Positions 1 to 6,746 are shown, counted from the first letter of the stretch. The stretch: 13,697 bases of DNA from an uncultured Flavobacteriaceae bacterium (GCA_947311745.1 CAMZLT010000179.1:1-13697); one strand, 5' to 3'. Notes: generated by a model not told the origin, from the sequence alone. Translations and numbers: made by a program.

Positions 1-963
1 AATGGTACTTTAAAATCTGTTGCATTTGACATACCAACAATTGTTGTAGGTAATTTAAGTGTTGGCGGAACTGGCAAATCTCCAATGATTGAATACCTAA
101 TTCGTTTATTAAAAAACGATTATAAAATTGCTGTTTTAAGTCGTGGTTACAAACGTTCAACCAAAGGGTTTAAATTGGCAAACAAAAATAGTTCGGCAAA
201 AGAAATTGGCGATGAACCGTTTCAGTTTTACAGAAAATTTAGCGATATACTCGTAGCGGTGGATAGCAATCGTGTAAACGGAATTAAGCAATTAAAAAAA
301 CTAAAAAACCCACCCGAACTCATTTTACTTGACGATGCCTACCAACACCGAAAAGTACAAGCAGGTTTTGCTATTTTACTAACCTCACATCATAAATTAT
401 ACGTAGAGGATTCCATGCTTCCGAGTGGTGATTTACGTGAAAATATAGCAGGAGCAAAACGTGCAAAAATAGTAATCGTTACTAAATGTCCAGATAATTT
501 ATCTGAAAATGAACAGTTTAAAATCACCCAAAAATTAAATTTAGAATTAACACAAACTGCCTATTTTACTAAAATCGCTTATGCGGAAGAGGTTATCGGA
601 AAATCCAGTAAAATTCCTTTAAAAAAACTGAAAAATTATTCTGTATTATTAGTAACCGGAATTGCAAACACCAACCCATTAACCGAATTTTTAAAAAAGG
701 AAACCATTGCTTTTAAACATATAAAATATAAAGATCATTATAATTTCACAAAAAAAGATCTAAAAAAAATTGAAAAAGAATTTATTAACATTTCCGCAGA
801 AAAAAAGATAATTCTTACAACCGAAAAAGATTATGTTCGTACCTTTGTAAACAGTGATTTGAAAATTTACTATTTACCAATACAAACTGAATTTTTAAAT
901 TTTAAAGAAAGTTTTAATACCAAGATAAAGAGATATGTGGAACAAAACACAAGAAACCGTTAA
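1..963 (+). CDS. lpxK: Tetraacyldisaccharide 4'-kinase LpxK, 5' end outside window
   Basis: LpxK phosphorylates the 4' position of the lipid A disaccharide precursor at the inner face of the inner membrane, late in the Raetz pathway. The frame is open from base 1, so the gene begins upstream; 320 codons are present. Family length is about 340-350 residues, so only a short N-terminal segment, probably the membrane anchor, is missing. Visible motifs are the P-loop VGGTGKSP (bases 61-84), preceded by VVGNLS, and the LLDDAYQHR block (about 325-351) holding the catalytic Asp-His region. PSGDLRE and TEKDYVR blocks follow. The ATG at 85 lies after the P-loop and is not the real start. The 3' end overlaps the phosphorylase gene by 29 bp in another frame, implying cotranscription and probably translational coupling. 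Confidence 0.95.
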   Translation, partial: NGTLKSVAFDIPTIVVGNLSVGGTGKSPMIEYLIRLLKNDYKIAVLSRGYKRSTKGFKLANKNSSAKEIGDEPFQFYRKFSDILVAVDSNRVNGIKQLKKLKNPPELILLDDAYQHRKVQAGFAILLTSHHKLYVEDSMLPSGDLRENIAGAKRAKIVIVTKCPDNLSENEQFKITQKLNLELTQTAYFTKIAYAEEVIGKSSKIPLKKLKNYSVLLVTGIANTNPLTEFLKKETIAFKHIKYKDHYNFTKKDLKKIEKEFINISAEKKIILTTEKDYVRTFVNSDLKIYYLPIQTEFLNFKESFNTKIKRYVEQNTRNR

Positions 964-1747
964 ATTTTTAAAAGAAAACGGATTTAATAATCCTGAATAT
1001 GCAATCGTTTTAGGCTCTGGTTTAGGAAACCTAGTCAATGTTATTGATATTGAAAAAAAGATTGCTTATAAAGATATACCTAATTTTAAAGTTTCTACCG
1101 TTGCAGGTCATAGCGGAAATTTAATTTTCGGAACAATATCTGGTAAAAAAGTAATTGTACAACAAGGTAGGTTTCACTACTACGAAGGTTGGAAAATGCA
1201 AGATGTAACATTTCCAATTCGTGTTTTTAAATATTTAGGAGCAGAAAAACTAATTGTTTCTAATGCTTCTGGTGGTGTTAATGCAAATTTTAAAGTTGGC
1301 GATTTAATGATTATTACCGATCATATTAATATGATGCCTGAACATCCGTTGCACGGAGCAAACGACGAACGTTTCGGACCTCGTTTTGTAGATATGCACG
1401 ATGCGTATGATAATAATATGATTACTACTATGGAAAAAGTAGCAAAGAATCAAAATGTAAAAATACATAAAGGAATTTATATGGCATTACAAGGACCAAC
1501 TTTTGAAACCCCTGCTGAATACGGAATGGTTCGTAATTTAGGTGCTGATTGTGTTGGCATGAGTACTGTGCCAGAAGTTATTGTAGCCAAACACATGAAT
1601 ATGACGTGCTTTGGAATTTCGGTAATTACCGATTTAGGAGTAGAAGGAATTGTAGAAGCTGTTTCGCACGATGAAGTACAAAAAGCAGCAAAATCTGCTG
1701 AAAAGACACTAAGCAAACTAATGGTTTCTTTTTTAGATGTTTTGTAG
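935..1747 (+). CDS. Purine nucleoside phosphorylase (PNP/MTAP family, trimeric type)
   Basis: Cytosolic purine salvage enzyme that splits purine nucleosides with phosphate into base and (deoxy)ribose-1-phosphate. At 270 residues it has normal length for the trimeric family. Aligning by eye with human PNP gives GSGLG 27-31 with the phosphate-binding Ser28, GHSG with His59, QGRFHYYEG with Arg79 and His81, VSNASGG 108-114, base-binding Glu191 in FETPAE, Met209-Ser210, and His245 in SHDEV. The residue matching human Asn243 is Asp233 (VITDLG); in the related MTAP enzymes an Asp there favours 6-aminopurines, so specificity should not be assumed to be inosine/guanosine only. The ATG at 935 is chosen because the N-terminus then matches the family. 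The gene overlaps lpxK by 29 bp and converges with the next gene, stops 6 bp apart. Confidence 0.93.
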   Translation: MWNKTQETVKFLKENGFNNPEYAIVLGSGLGNLVNVIDIEKKIAYKDIPNFKVSTVAGHSGNLIFGTISGKKVIVQQGRFHYYEGWKMQDVTFPIRVFKYLGAEKLIVSNASGGVNANFKVGDLMIITDHINMMPEHPLHGANDERFGPRFVDMHDAYDNNMITTMEKVAKNQNVKIHKGIYMALQGPTFETPAEYGMVRNLGADCVGMSTVPEVIVAKHMNMTCFGISVITDLGVEGIVEAVSHDEVQKAAKSAEKTLSKLMVSFLDVL

Positions 1748-1753
1748 AGTTCA

Positions 1754-2182
1754 TTACTCTGTTATTCTGTTTTTCTGAAAAAAAGCTGGTATCAGTAATA
1801 ATACAAATATAGGATGTATTAAAAATCGTCTAATATAAAATAGTAATTTATAATCTGAAGTAGCAGAAAATTGTAAAACTATTGTAAGAAAAAGCACCAA
1901 TACTACAAATGCTAAAACGTAAAACCACAAAGAAAATTTAAGATACTTACCATTAAAAAGCAAATATATAATCGCTAAAGAAACACTTGTATTAAGTACA
2001 TATCTGTACAAAATATGAAGTAGTAATTTTATCAAATTAAAATCCGGAATCCCTTTATACAAATAATCGTTTTTAAAATATTCGGTAAACGGATCATAAA
2101 ACCAACTACTAGACTTTGCTCTAACTAAAATTAGTAACAAAAACAAAAAAGCAATTAGTAAAAATCGGATTGGCTTTTTCAT
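1754..2182 (-). CDS. Exosortase-F (XrtF) system-associated membrane protein
   Basis: A 142-residue, very hydrophobic protein with about four membrane segments (roughly residues 4-22, 50-75, 83-107, 117-135). The overall pattern, with a YDPF near the first helix, LLHILYRYVLNTSVSLAIIYLLF in the middle and FYIRRFLIHPIFVLLLIPAF at the end, resembles the small protein usually encoded beside exosortase XrtF in Flavobacteriia. That assignment is from memory of the family and is moderately sure; no catalytic function is known to me. XrtF is a membrane cysteine protease/transpeptidase relative thought to process surface proteins. The ATG overlaps the flippase stop in an ATGA (2179-2182), indicating coupling. 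No exosortase gene lies next to it in this window, which is odd. Confidence 0.7.
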   Translation of the reverse strand: MKKPIRFLLIAFLFLLLILVRAKSSSWFYDPFTEYFKNDYLYKGIPDFNLIKLLLHILYRYVLNTSVSLAIIYLLFNGKYLKFSLWFYVLAFVVLVLFLTIVLQFSATSDYKLLFYIRRFLIHPIFVLLLIPAFFQKNRITE

Positions 2183-3645
2183 AAAATTCGCTTGTAAATA
2201 TTTTTAATTTGTGTATTTATTTCTTTGGATAGCTTTAACTTATAAATTGTAAAGATATATAAAATGGTAATAATTACAGATTTTATAAGGATGCTAAATA
2301 CTGGATGTGCAGAAAATTTAAAAAAAGAAAACACTTCAAAAAATATAAAAATTAACATTAAAGTGAATACTGTTTTTTTAGTAAAAGGCTGCATTTTCAT
2401 TTTAAACTTAATGTAAAAAATTCGCACAAACCCGTAAACAACCACAACTAATAAAGTGGATAGTGCCGCTCCGTTTGTTCCCATTTTTTTAATTAAAATA
2501 TCGTTTAATACAATTACACTAAAAGCCATTAAAAAGGAAAAGTAAAAATATACTTTATAATATTTTGAATTTGCTAAAATTGCAGTGTTTGTACCTAACG
2601 AAAGTTTAAATAATTCGGCAAAAGACAACCATAAAACAACTGTAATACCTGTTGCATACTTTGCTTTCCCAATTAAGAGGTATAAATCGAAAACATTTAA
2701 GTTGATTAGTAAGAATAATAGTCCGCCAACTAACAGCAAATTAATAGAACTGTTTTTGTAAAGTTTATGTACTTCCGTAAGGTTATTATTGTTTATCTCT
2801 TTGGCTGTAATTGGCGTTGCTATTTGCAACATTGCTCGTGCAGGAATACTAATAACCGAAGCAATATAAACACCAACCGAATAATAGGCAACTTTTTCAA
2901 TTCCGATTTCAATTTGCGGAATCATAAATTTATCTATTTCTAATAAAATTCCTCCTGCAGAGGCTGATAATATGATATACAGAGCATATTTTAAAATTTC
3001 TTTGTAATTTTTTAGCAGTTTAAAAGTTAATTTTGGCGTATAAATAGATAAGGAATAAAAAAGCATAAAAAGCATTCGCAAACCATATACGATAACAACT
3101 CCGTAAATAAATTGATGTTCGGTTAAAAATTTGTAATGTACACTTAACAACAAAATAGTTACACCAATTCGATGAAATACTTCTTTAATAAAATTACCGA
3201 AAACGGTTTGCATTTTTACTTTACTCCAAGCGTAAAAAAGCTCAAAATATCCCATAAAAATTGCAACTAAAAAGATTAAATACGTGTAATTTTTAATCAA
3301 TTTATTTGTTTTAGAAATATAAACCGAAATATGTTCGTAAAATAAAATTCCGAATATAGAAATAGGAATAATTATTAACAACGGAATAAATAACGAAAAA
3401 CTTAACAAAGCATCTTTATCGGATTTTAGCGAATAGGTTGAATAAAATTTTATTACAGAACTCTGCATACCAAAGACAATTAATGGTAATAATATCGCTG
3501 CTGAGGATAATAAAAAAGTAATTAATCCATGATACTCGTCTGACATAAAATTAGTAAACAAAAAAAGCACATTAATGCCACCAAAAAGAAACCCTAAAAA
3601 AAGGAAAATAGTGTTTAATGCAGATTGTTTATATACGATTCCCAT
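2179..3645 (-). CDS. Oligosaccharide/polysaccharide flippase, Wzx-like (MOP superfamily)
   Basis: A 488-residue integral membrane protein with about 12-14 hydrophobic segments distributed over its whole length, separated by short Lys-rich loops; this is the size and layout of RfbX/Wzx-type flippases that move undecaprenyl-linked glycans to the periplasmic face. Supporting details are the N-terminal QSALNTIFLFLGFLFGGINV segment, a conserved-looking G-x-Q-S-S-V-I-K-F-Y stretch near residue 60 and the central ILLEIDKFMIPQ motif typical of the family. It is translationally coupled to the XrtF-associated gene by a 4-bp overlap. Its start codon directly abuts a 14-unit heptad repeat that would form nearly its entire 5' leader. 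No glycosyltransferases are nearby, so the glycan substrate cannot be inferred. Confidence 0.85.
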   Translation of the reverse strand: MGIVYKQSALNTIFLFLGFLFGGINVLFLFTNFMSDEYHGLITFLLSSAAILLPLIVFGMQSSVIKFYSTYSLKSDKDALLSFSLFIPLLIIIPISIFGILFYEHISVYISKTNKLIKNYTYLIFLVAIFMGYFELFYAWSKVKMQTVFGNFIKEVFHRIGVTILLLSVHYKFLTEHQFIYGVVIVYGLRMLFMLFYSLSIYTPKLTFKLLKNYKEILKYALYIILSASAGGILLEIDKFMIPQIEIGIEKVAYYSVGVYIASVISIPARAMLQIATPITAKEINNNNLTEVHKLYKNSSINLLLVGGLLFLLINLNVFDLYLLIGKAKYATGITVVLWLSFAELFKLSLGTNTAILANSKYYKVYFYFSFLMAFSVIVLNDILIKKMGTNGAALSTLLVVVVYGFVRIFYIKFKMKMQPFTKKTVFTLMLIFIFFEVFSFFKFSAHPVFSILIKSVIITILYIFTIYKLKLSKEINTQIKNIYKRIL

Positions 3646-3650
3646 TTTAT

Positions 3651-3748
3651 GAGTTATGAGTTATGGGTTATGAGTTATGAGTTATGAGTTATGAGTTATG
3701 AGTTATGAGTTATGAGGTATGAGGTATGGGTTATGGGTTATGGGTTAT
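3651..3748. repeat. Heptanucleotide tandem repeat array A, 14 units
   Basis: Fourteen perfect-length 7-bp units read on the plus strand: GAGTTAT, GAGTTAT, GGGTTAT, six GAGTTAT, two GAGGTAT and three GGGTTAT. A partial TTTAT (3646-3650) links it to the flippase start codon at 3643-3645. Variant units are clustered at the distal end, as expected from slippage or unequal exchange. It occupies what should be the ribosome-binding and leader region of the minus-strand flippase gene. Confidence 0.97.
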
Positions 3749-3770
3749 GGTTTAGTATTTTTTATGACTA

Positions 3771-3778
3771 CAAAGATA
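3771..3778 (-). promoter_or_regulatory. Candidate -7 box for the flippase/XrtF-partner operon
   Basis: On the minus strand this reads TATCTTTG, a match to the Bacteroidota -7 consensus TAnnTTTG. No good TTTG lies 19-21 bp further upstream, so the -33 element is weak. Initiation about 7 bp downstream would give a leader of roughly 118 nt made almost wholly of heptad array A. Confidence 0.45.
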
Positions 3779-3806
3779 GTTTTTTTTTGAATTGTATTGT
3801 TTTTTA

Positions 3807-3839
3807 TTTGTAAACTACGAATACATGGAATTAACTTTG
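3807..3839 (+). promoter_or_regulatory. Strong Bacteroidota-type promoter with no downstream gene
   Basis: TTTG at 3807-3810, a 21-bp spacer and TAACTTTG at 3832-3839 match the -33/-7 consensus TTTG-N19-21-TAnnTTTG. Expected initiation is near 3846. The nearest plus-strand gene begins at 4325 and has its own -7 box, so this promoter probably drives a short non-coding RNA or is a relic of a mobile element. Confidence 0.55.
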
Positions 3840-3845
3840 TTTAGA

Positions 3846-3993
3846 TGTGAAATTTAAAAAACCAAAGGAATACCTTAGTATTTCAAAGGTTTTAAAATAT
3901 AGCAGATGAGTAATACCAAATTAACTTTTAGTAAATTTTTACCCAAACAAAGGCAAGAAACAAACCGAGTATAGTTTTAATCGGATTTTTTTG
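3846..3993 (+). ncRNA. Candidate small RNA of about 145 nt
   Basis: The stretch lies between the consensus promoter at 3807-3839 and a hairpin plus T-run at 3963-3992. It contains a symmetric stem: AAAACC, AAA, GGAATAC (3858-3873), loop CTTA, then GTATTTC, AAA, GGTTTT (3878-3893), i.e. 7 bp including one G-U, a 3x3 internal loop and 6 more bp. The only ORF is a 22-codon reading frame at 3906-3974, which is too short to support coding. I recognise no known RNA family. The alternative is that promoter and hairpin belong to a decayed mobile element. Confidence 0.3.
3963..3992 (+). terminator. Candidate intrinsic terminator
   Basis: AAACCGA (3963-3969) pairs with TCGG-A-TTT (3981-3988) with one bulged A across an 11-nt loop, and the T-run continues to 3992. 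The stem is short but the placement, about 145 nt after a good promoter, fits termination of a small RNA. Confidence 0.4.
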
Positions 3994-3999
3994 TTCGTA

Positions 4000-4295
4000 G
4001 ATTTTTACCCCATTTTTTCAATTTCTCTTATTTAATAGTACTTACAGCGTTTTTTTTAACATTGTAATATGCCCAAATTATGCATTAGCTCAAAAAAATA
4101 GCTAAATTATCAAAGAACGCTTTTCCTTTGCCAAATAGGTTAAATCTAAAGCAAAGTTACCAAATTATTTTCATTTCATAAAATTTTCTTTACCTATTTT
4201 CATACAATATATTTGACATAAACCTTAATTTAAAAACTATTAAAAAAAATATCTTAAATTCAAGTAATAAATAGAACTTAATTGTAATATTTTCT
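4000..4295. other. Gene-free AT-rich stretch
   Basis: No ORF of convincing length exists on either strand. The only structure seen is a 6-bp hairpin TTAGCT (4085-4090) with AGCTAA (4100-4105) and the right inverted repeat at 4144-4159. From 4160 to the promoter of the next gene I see nothing recognisable. Confidence 0.6.
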
Positions 4296-4303
4296 TAACT
4301 TTG
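4296..4303 (+). promoter_or_regulatory. -7 promoter box for the T9SS cargo gene
   Basis: TAACTTTG matches TAnnTTTG and lies 21 bp before the ATG at 4325, giving a leader of about 15 nt. No TTTG is found 19-21 bp upstream, so the -33 element is poor and the promoter may be weak or activator-dependent. Confidence 0.5.
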
Positions 4304-4324
4304 TAATACTAAACTAATTAACTT

Positions 4325-5233
4325 ATGAAAGCATATATAATTTTATTTTTATTTTTATCATCATTTTCGGTTAAATCTCAGGAATGGTTTAAAAACGATG
4401 CTGTTTGGAGATATTCGTATTATAATTTTGATTCTAGACAGGGATATTTAAAGATAACTGTAGAAGGTGAAGAAATGAAAGGAAATATCTTATGTAAAAA
4501 AATACATTTGGTCTTACATCTAGAAGATGCTACACAGTTTCCACCTCCACAATGGACAGAAGATTTAGGATTTCGCTATGTATACACCGAAAATAACGGA
4601 TCCAAAGTTAATCTATTTCGAGATGGAACTTTTTATACGATGTATGATTTTTCCGCAGAAATAGGTGATACTTGGACTACAACTAGTGCCAATTTCTCAG
4701 TCAATTGTGTTAATGGAAATGTTGGTCAAGTACAAGTTTCAGGTAAAGGAACTGAAAATATTAACGGTACAAATATTGATTATATTGAATTACAAACATT
4801 TTCGAATAGCGACATATTATTATATGGAAGGATATATAAATACATTGGCTCTAGAGATATGTGTTTTTTTCCAGAATACAATTATGGGACTATGCAATGT
4901 GGATACATACCAGAGGATGCTTTAATGAGTCAAAATTTAATCTGTTTTAATGATGGCATTACCTCATACGGAAACTTCAATTGCGAATATGTAGCTAACG
5001 AAGAAAGTATTACTAAGCATAAAATTAAAATTTTCCAAAATAAAAAAGTATTAAATATTAAATATGGAGATGTTCTATTTGAAAAAATAACTGTTTTTTC
5101 GATCTATGGAAGCAATTTAATATCTAAATTAAACACAAACAAAATAGATGTATCTAACTTAAATAAAGGTGTATATATTATAGAAATAAGCAATGGCTTA
5201 AAGACTATTAGAAAGAAAATATTTTTAAATTAA
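4325..5233 (+). CDS. Secreted protein with T9SS type A C-terminal sorting domain
   Basis: A 302-residue exported protein of unknown function. Residues 1-18 form a Sec signal peptide (MK, hydrophobic core, SVKS before Gln19). Residues about 233-302 form a Por-secretion tail: KIFQNKKVLNIKY, then ITVFSIYGSNL, then VSNLNKGVYIIEISNG and a basic KTIRKKIFLN end, the type A signal that directs cargo through the type IX system across the outer membrane. The middle (19-232) is beta-rich, with many aromatics, a GDTW motif and several cysteines (C57, C127 and three pairs later), suggesting an extracellular disulfide-bonded fold. I do not recognise a catalytic motif. It stands alone between a promoter and a weak hairpin, so context gives no role. 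Confidence 0.88.
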   Translation: MKAYIILFLFLSSFSVKSQEWFKNDAVWRYSYYNFDSRQGYLKITVEGEEMKGNILCKKIHLVLHLEDATQFPPPQWTEDLGFRYVYTENNGSKVNLFRDGTFYTMYDFSAEIGDTWTTTSANFSVNCVNGNVGQVQVSGKGTENINGTNIDYIELQTFSNSDILLYGRIYKYIGSRDMCFFPEYNYGTMQCGYIPEDALMSQNLICFNDGITSYGNFNCEYVANEESITKHKIKIFQNKKVLNIKYGDVLFEKITVFSIYGSNLISKLNTNKIDVSNLNKGVYIIEISNGLKTIRKKIFLN

Positions 5234-5253
5234 GCATTTGATAAAATGATACT

Positions 5254-5278
5254 ATCCTAAAAAGGATGCAAACTTTTT
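5254..5278 (+). terminator. Weak terminator after the T9SS cargo gene
   Basis: ATCCT-AAAA-AGGAT is a 5-bp stem with tetraloop, followed after a short gap by a TTTTT run. A second small hairpin, CATTT-GATA-AAATG, precedes it at 5235-5248. The region separates two convergent genes; a further T9 run lies at 5308-5316. Confidence 0.35.
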
Positions 5279-5332
5279 CTTGGGGTTAGATTATTTTATA
5301 GTCGAACTTTTTTTTTCAAAAGTAGTAATAAA

Positions 5333-6073
5333 TTAATTTAATATATTTCGCAAATCTATAATGTCGCCGCTTTTTAGCTTATTTGCTGCATCTATTTTAT
5401 AAATTTTTGTTGCTACGTTTCTTGTAGTACTTAGTGTATTAGTTTTATACAAATCTATAAATTTATCTACCTTACTAAAATTGTTTTTTGAAGTATTTCG
5501 GATTTGCTCTTGCATTGCCGTAGCTACAACTCCTGGTCTAATTGCTACAATTTTAACTGGATTATTTTCTGTTTGCTGCTCTAAAGAAATTGTTTTAGTA
5601 AGCATTTCTAAAGCAGCTTTACTAGAGCAATATGGTGTCCATCCTGCATAAGCAGTACTTGCTGCACCTGAAGTAATATTAATAATTGTTTTTTGTGCGG
5701 ATTCATTTTGTAATTTTTTGATGAAAATTGCACTGAGTTGCATTGGAGCTAAAATATTTAATGCAACTGATTTTTGTATGTCTTGTACAGCAATATTCTC
5801 AATATTTGCAATCGTTCCTAAACGACCTGCATTATTTATTAAGGTTATACTTTCTAAAGAAAATTGTTGTATTTCCGTAAAGATAACATCCATTTTTTTT
5901 TGTAAAAGATTGGTATCTGTTATATCTAAAACTACCTGCTTTACTTCTTTATGCAGATTTACTTTTGTTCTAGATAAACTATATACAAGATAGTTGTTTT
6001 TAAGGTATTCTGCCACTAACGCCTTACCTATCCCTTTACTACCACCTGTGATGATTACTACTTTAGTTTTCAA
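5333..6073 (-). CDS. SDR-family oxidoreductase, YueD/sepiapterin-reductase-like
   Basis: A cytosolic NAD(P)H-dependent carbonyl reductase or dehydrogenase of 246 residues, normal for a classical SDR. Visible are the cofactor motif TGGSKGIG (9-16), Asp50, NNAG (80-83), Asn106, and the catalytic Ser135, Tyr148 and Lys152 (YxxxK), followed by RPGVVATAMQEQIR (179-192). The last motif resembles the (S)-benzoin-forming benzil reductases of the YueD type and sepiapterin reductases, so a dicarbonyl or pterin side-chain substrate is plausible but not shown. The start codon is TTG (6071-6073): an in-frame stop lies two codons upstream and no ATG occurs in the first 60 codons, while this start gives the standard SDR N-terminus. 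The gene converges with the T9SS cargo gene and stands 199 bp from the GNAT gene. Confidence 0.9.
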   Translation of the reverse strand: MKTKVVIITGGSKGIGKALVAEYLKNNYLVYSLSRTKVNLHKEVKQVVLDITDTNLLQKKMDVIFTEIQQFSLESITLINNAGRLGTIANIENIAVQDIQKSVALNILAPMQLSAIFIKKLQNESAQKTIINITSGAASTAYAGWTPYCSSKAALEMLTKTISLEQQTENNPVKIVAIRPGVVATAMQEQIRNTSKNNFSKVDKFIDLYKTNTLSTTRNVATKIYKIDAANKLKSGDIIDLRNILN

Positions 6074-6205
6074 TATTTATTTATTTTAAGAATACAATAT
6101 ATTTTTTATAAACCATCTGTATTAAAATGGATTTAACAAGAGCTATTTATACGATTAGAGGCTCGCTAAAGTGTTATCATTGATGTTAATCACTAAATTT
6201 TCTCT

Positions 6206-6226
6206 AAAAAACCTAACTTTGGGTTT
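6206..6226 (-). terminator. Weak terminator after the GNAT gene
   Basis: On the minus strand AAACC pairs with GGTTT around an 8-nt loop and is followed by a run of six T. The stem is only 5 bp with two G-C pairs. It lies 47 bp beyond the GNAT stop in the 199-bp gap before the SDR gene, where nothing else was seen. Confidence 0.35.
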
Positions 6227-6272
6227 AGCAATTAGTAGTCATTTATCTATACAATTATTTTGGCATCGTTTT

Positions 6273-6746
6273 TTATTTTTCCGTATTCAATCTCATTTTT
6301 AATAAATCTGGTTTAAATCCAAATTTTTTATAGGCATTCAAAGCGATTTTATTTTTTGCATAAACATCTAATTGGAATTCTGTTATGTTTTTCTCCTTAA
6401 CTCTACCCATTAAACATTCAATTATTTTTCTATTTATACCCTTTTTACGATATTCTGGTAGTACATACATAAATCCTAAGTAAGCATATTGCTCTGGTTT
6501 TTTATATGGTCTTGAGCATTTTATAAGTGAATATCCTGAACCAACAATTTTTCCATCAACAGTAGCAACCAACACATCTGCACTCTCTCGCTCAATTAGA
6601 TCTGTTAAATTGTAATATTCGATTGGATCTTCCTTTAAATTTGGTGCAAATGGTCGTTCATATTCAATAATTGCTTGCTCAAATAGTTTTAATGTATTTA
6701 AATCGTCTATTTTTGCCTCTCTTATTTTAATTTCAATTCGCTTCAT
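6273..6746 (-). CDS. GNAT-family N-acetyltransferase
   Basis: A 157-residue single-domain acetyltransferase using acetyl-CoA; the acceptor is unknown. Motif A is seen as MYVLPEYRKKGINRKII (93-109), where R-x-x-G-x-x binds the CoA pyrophosphate; the usual final G/A is Asn105, a modest deviation. Motif B follows as LDVYAKNKIALNAYKKFGFK (126-145), with Asn132, Tyr139 and the closing FGF. The strand DVLVATVDGKIVGSGYS (57-73) is the typical preceding beta hairpin. The gene appears to be a stand-alone unit: it has its own promoter-like sequence upstream, a strong terminator isolates it from the peptidase gene, and no antibiotic or protein-modification partner is adjacent. Confidence 0.9.
   Translation of the reverse strand: MKRIEIKIREAKIDDLNTLKLFEQAIIEYERPFAPNLKEDPIEYYNLTDLIERESADVLVATVDGKIVGSGYSLIKCSRPYKKPEQYAYLGFMYVLPEYRKKGINRKIIECLMGRVKEKNITEFQLDVYAKNKIALNAYKKFGFKPDLLKMRLNTEK

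Larger units (their letters stand above)
3832..4159. mobile_element. Possible MITE-like relic bounded by short inverted repeats
   Basis: The left end TAACTTTG-TTTAGAT (3832-3846) and the reverse complement of 4144-4159, TAACTTTGCTTTAGAT, match over 15 bases with one inserted C. Both ends therefore carry an inward-facing TAnnTTTG box. The ~330 bp between them are non-coding and AT-rich, with a direct repeat ATTTTTACCC near 3936 and 4000. No clear target-site duplication is visible, and part of the match is promoter consensus, so this is tentative. Confidence 0.25.

Noticed and set aside
1477..1716. 79-codon minus-strand ORF inside the PNP gene
   Set aside because: It is antisense to a well-supported enzyme and shows no domain; a shadow frame.
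1746..1760. Bidirectional terminator between PNP and the XrtF-partner gene
   Set aside because: AGAGT-TCATT-ACTCT is only 5 bp, overlaps the end of the minus-strand gene and lacks an adjacent T-run.
3651..3748. CRISPR-like array
   Set aside because: Units are 7 bp with no spacers, and no cas genes are present; this is a simple tandem repeat.
3906..3974. 22-codon ORF starting MSNTKLTFSK in the intergenic region
   Set aside because: Too short and composition is AT-driven; no homologue recognised and it fits better inside a putative RNA. Kept only as a note.
4665..4925. 86-codon plus-strand ORF inside the T9SS cargo gene
   Set aside because: It overlaps a gene with clear signal peptide and sorting tail in another frame; a shadow frame.
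5718..5993. 91-codon plus-strand ORF opposite the SDR gene
   Set aside because: The SDR has all catalytic residues on the other strand; this frame has no recognisable feature.
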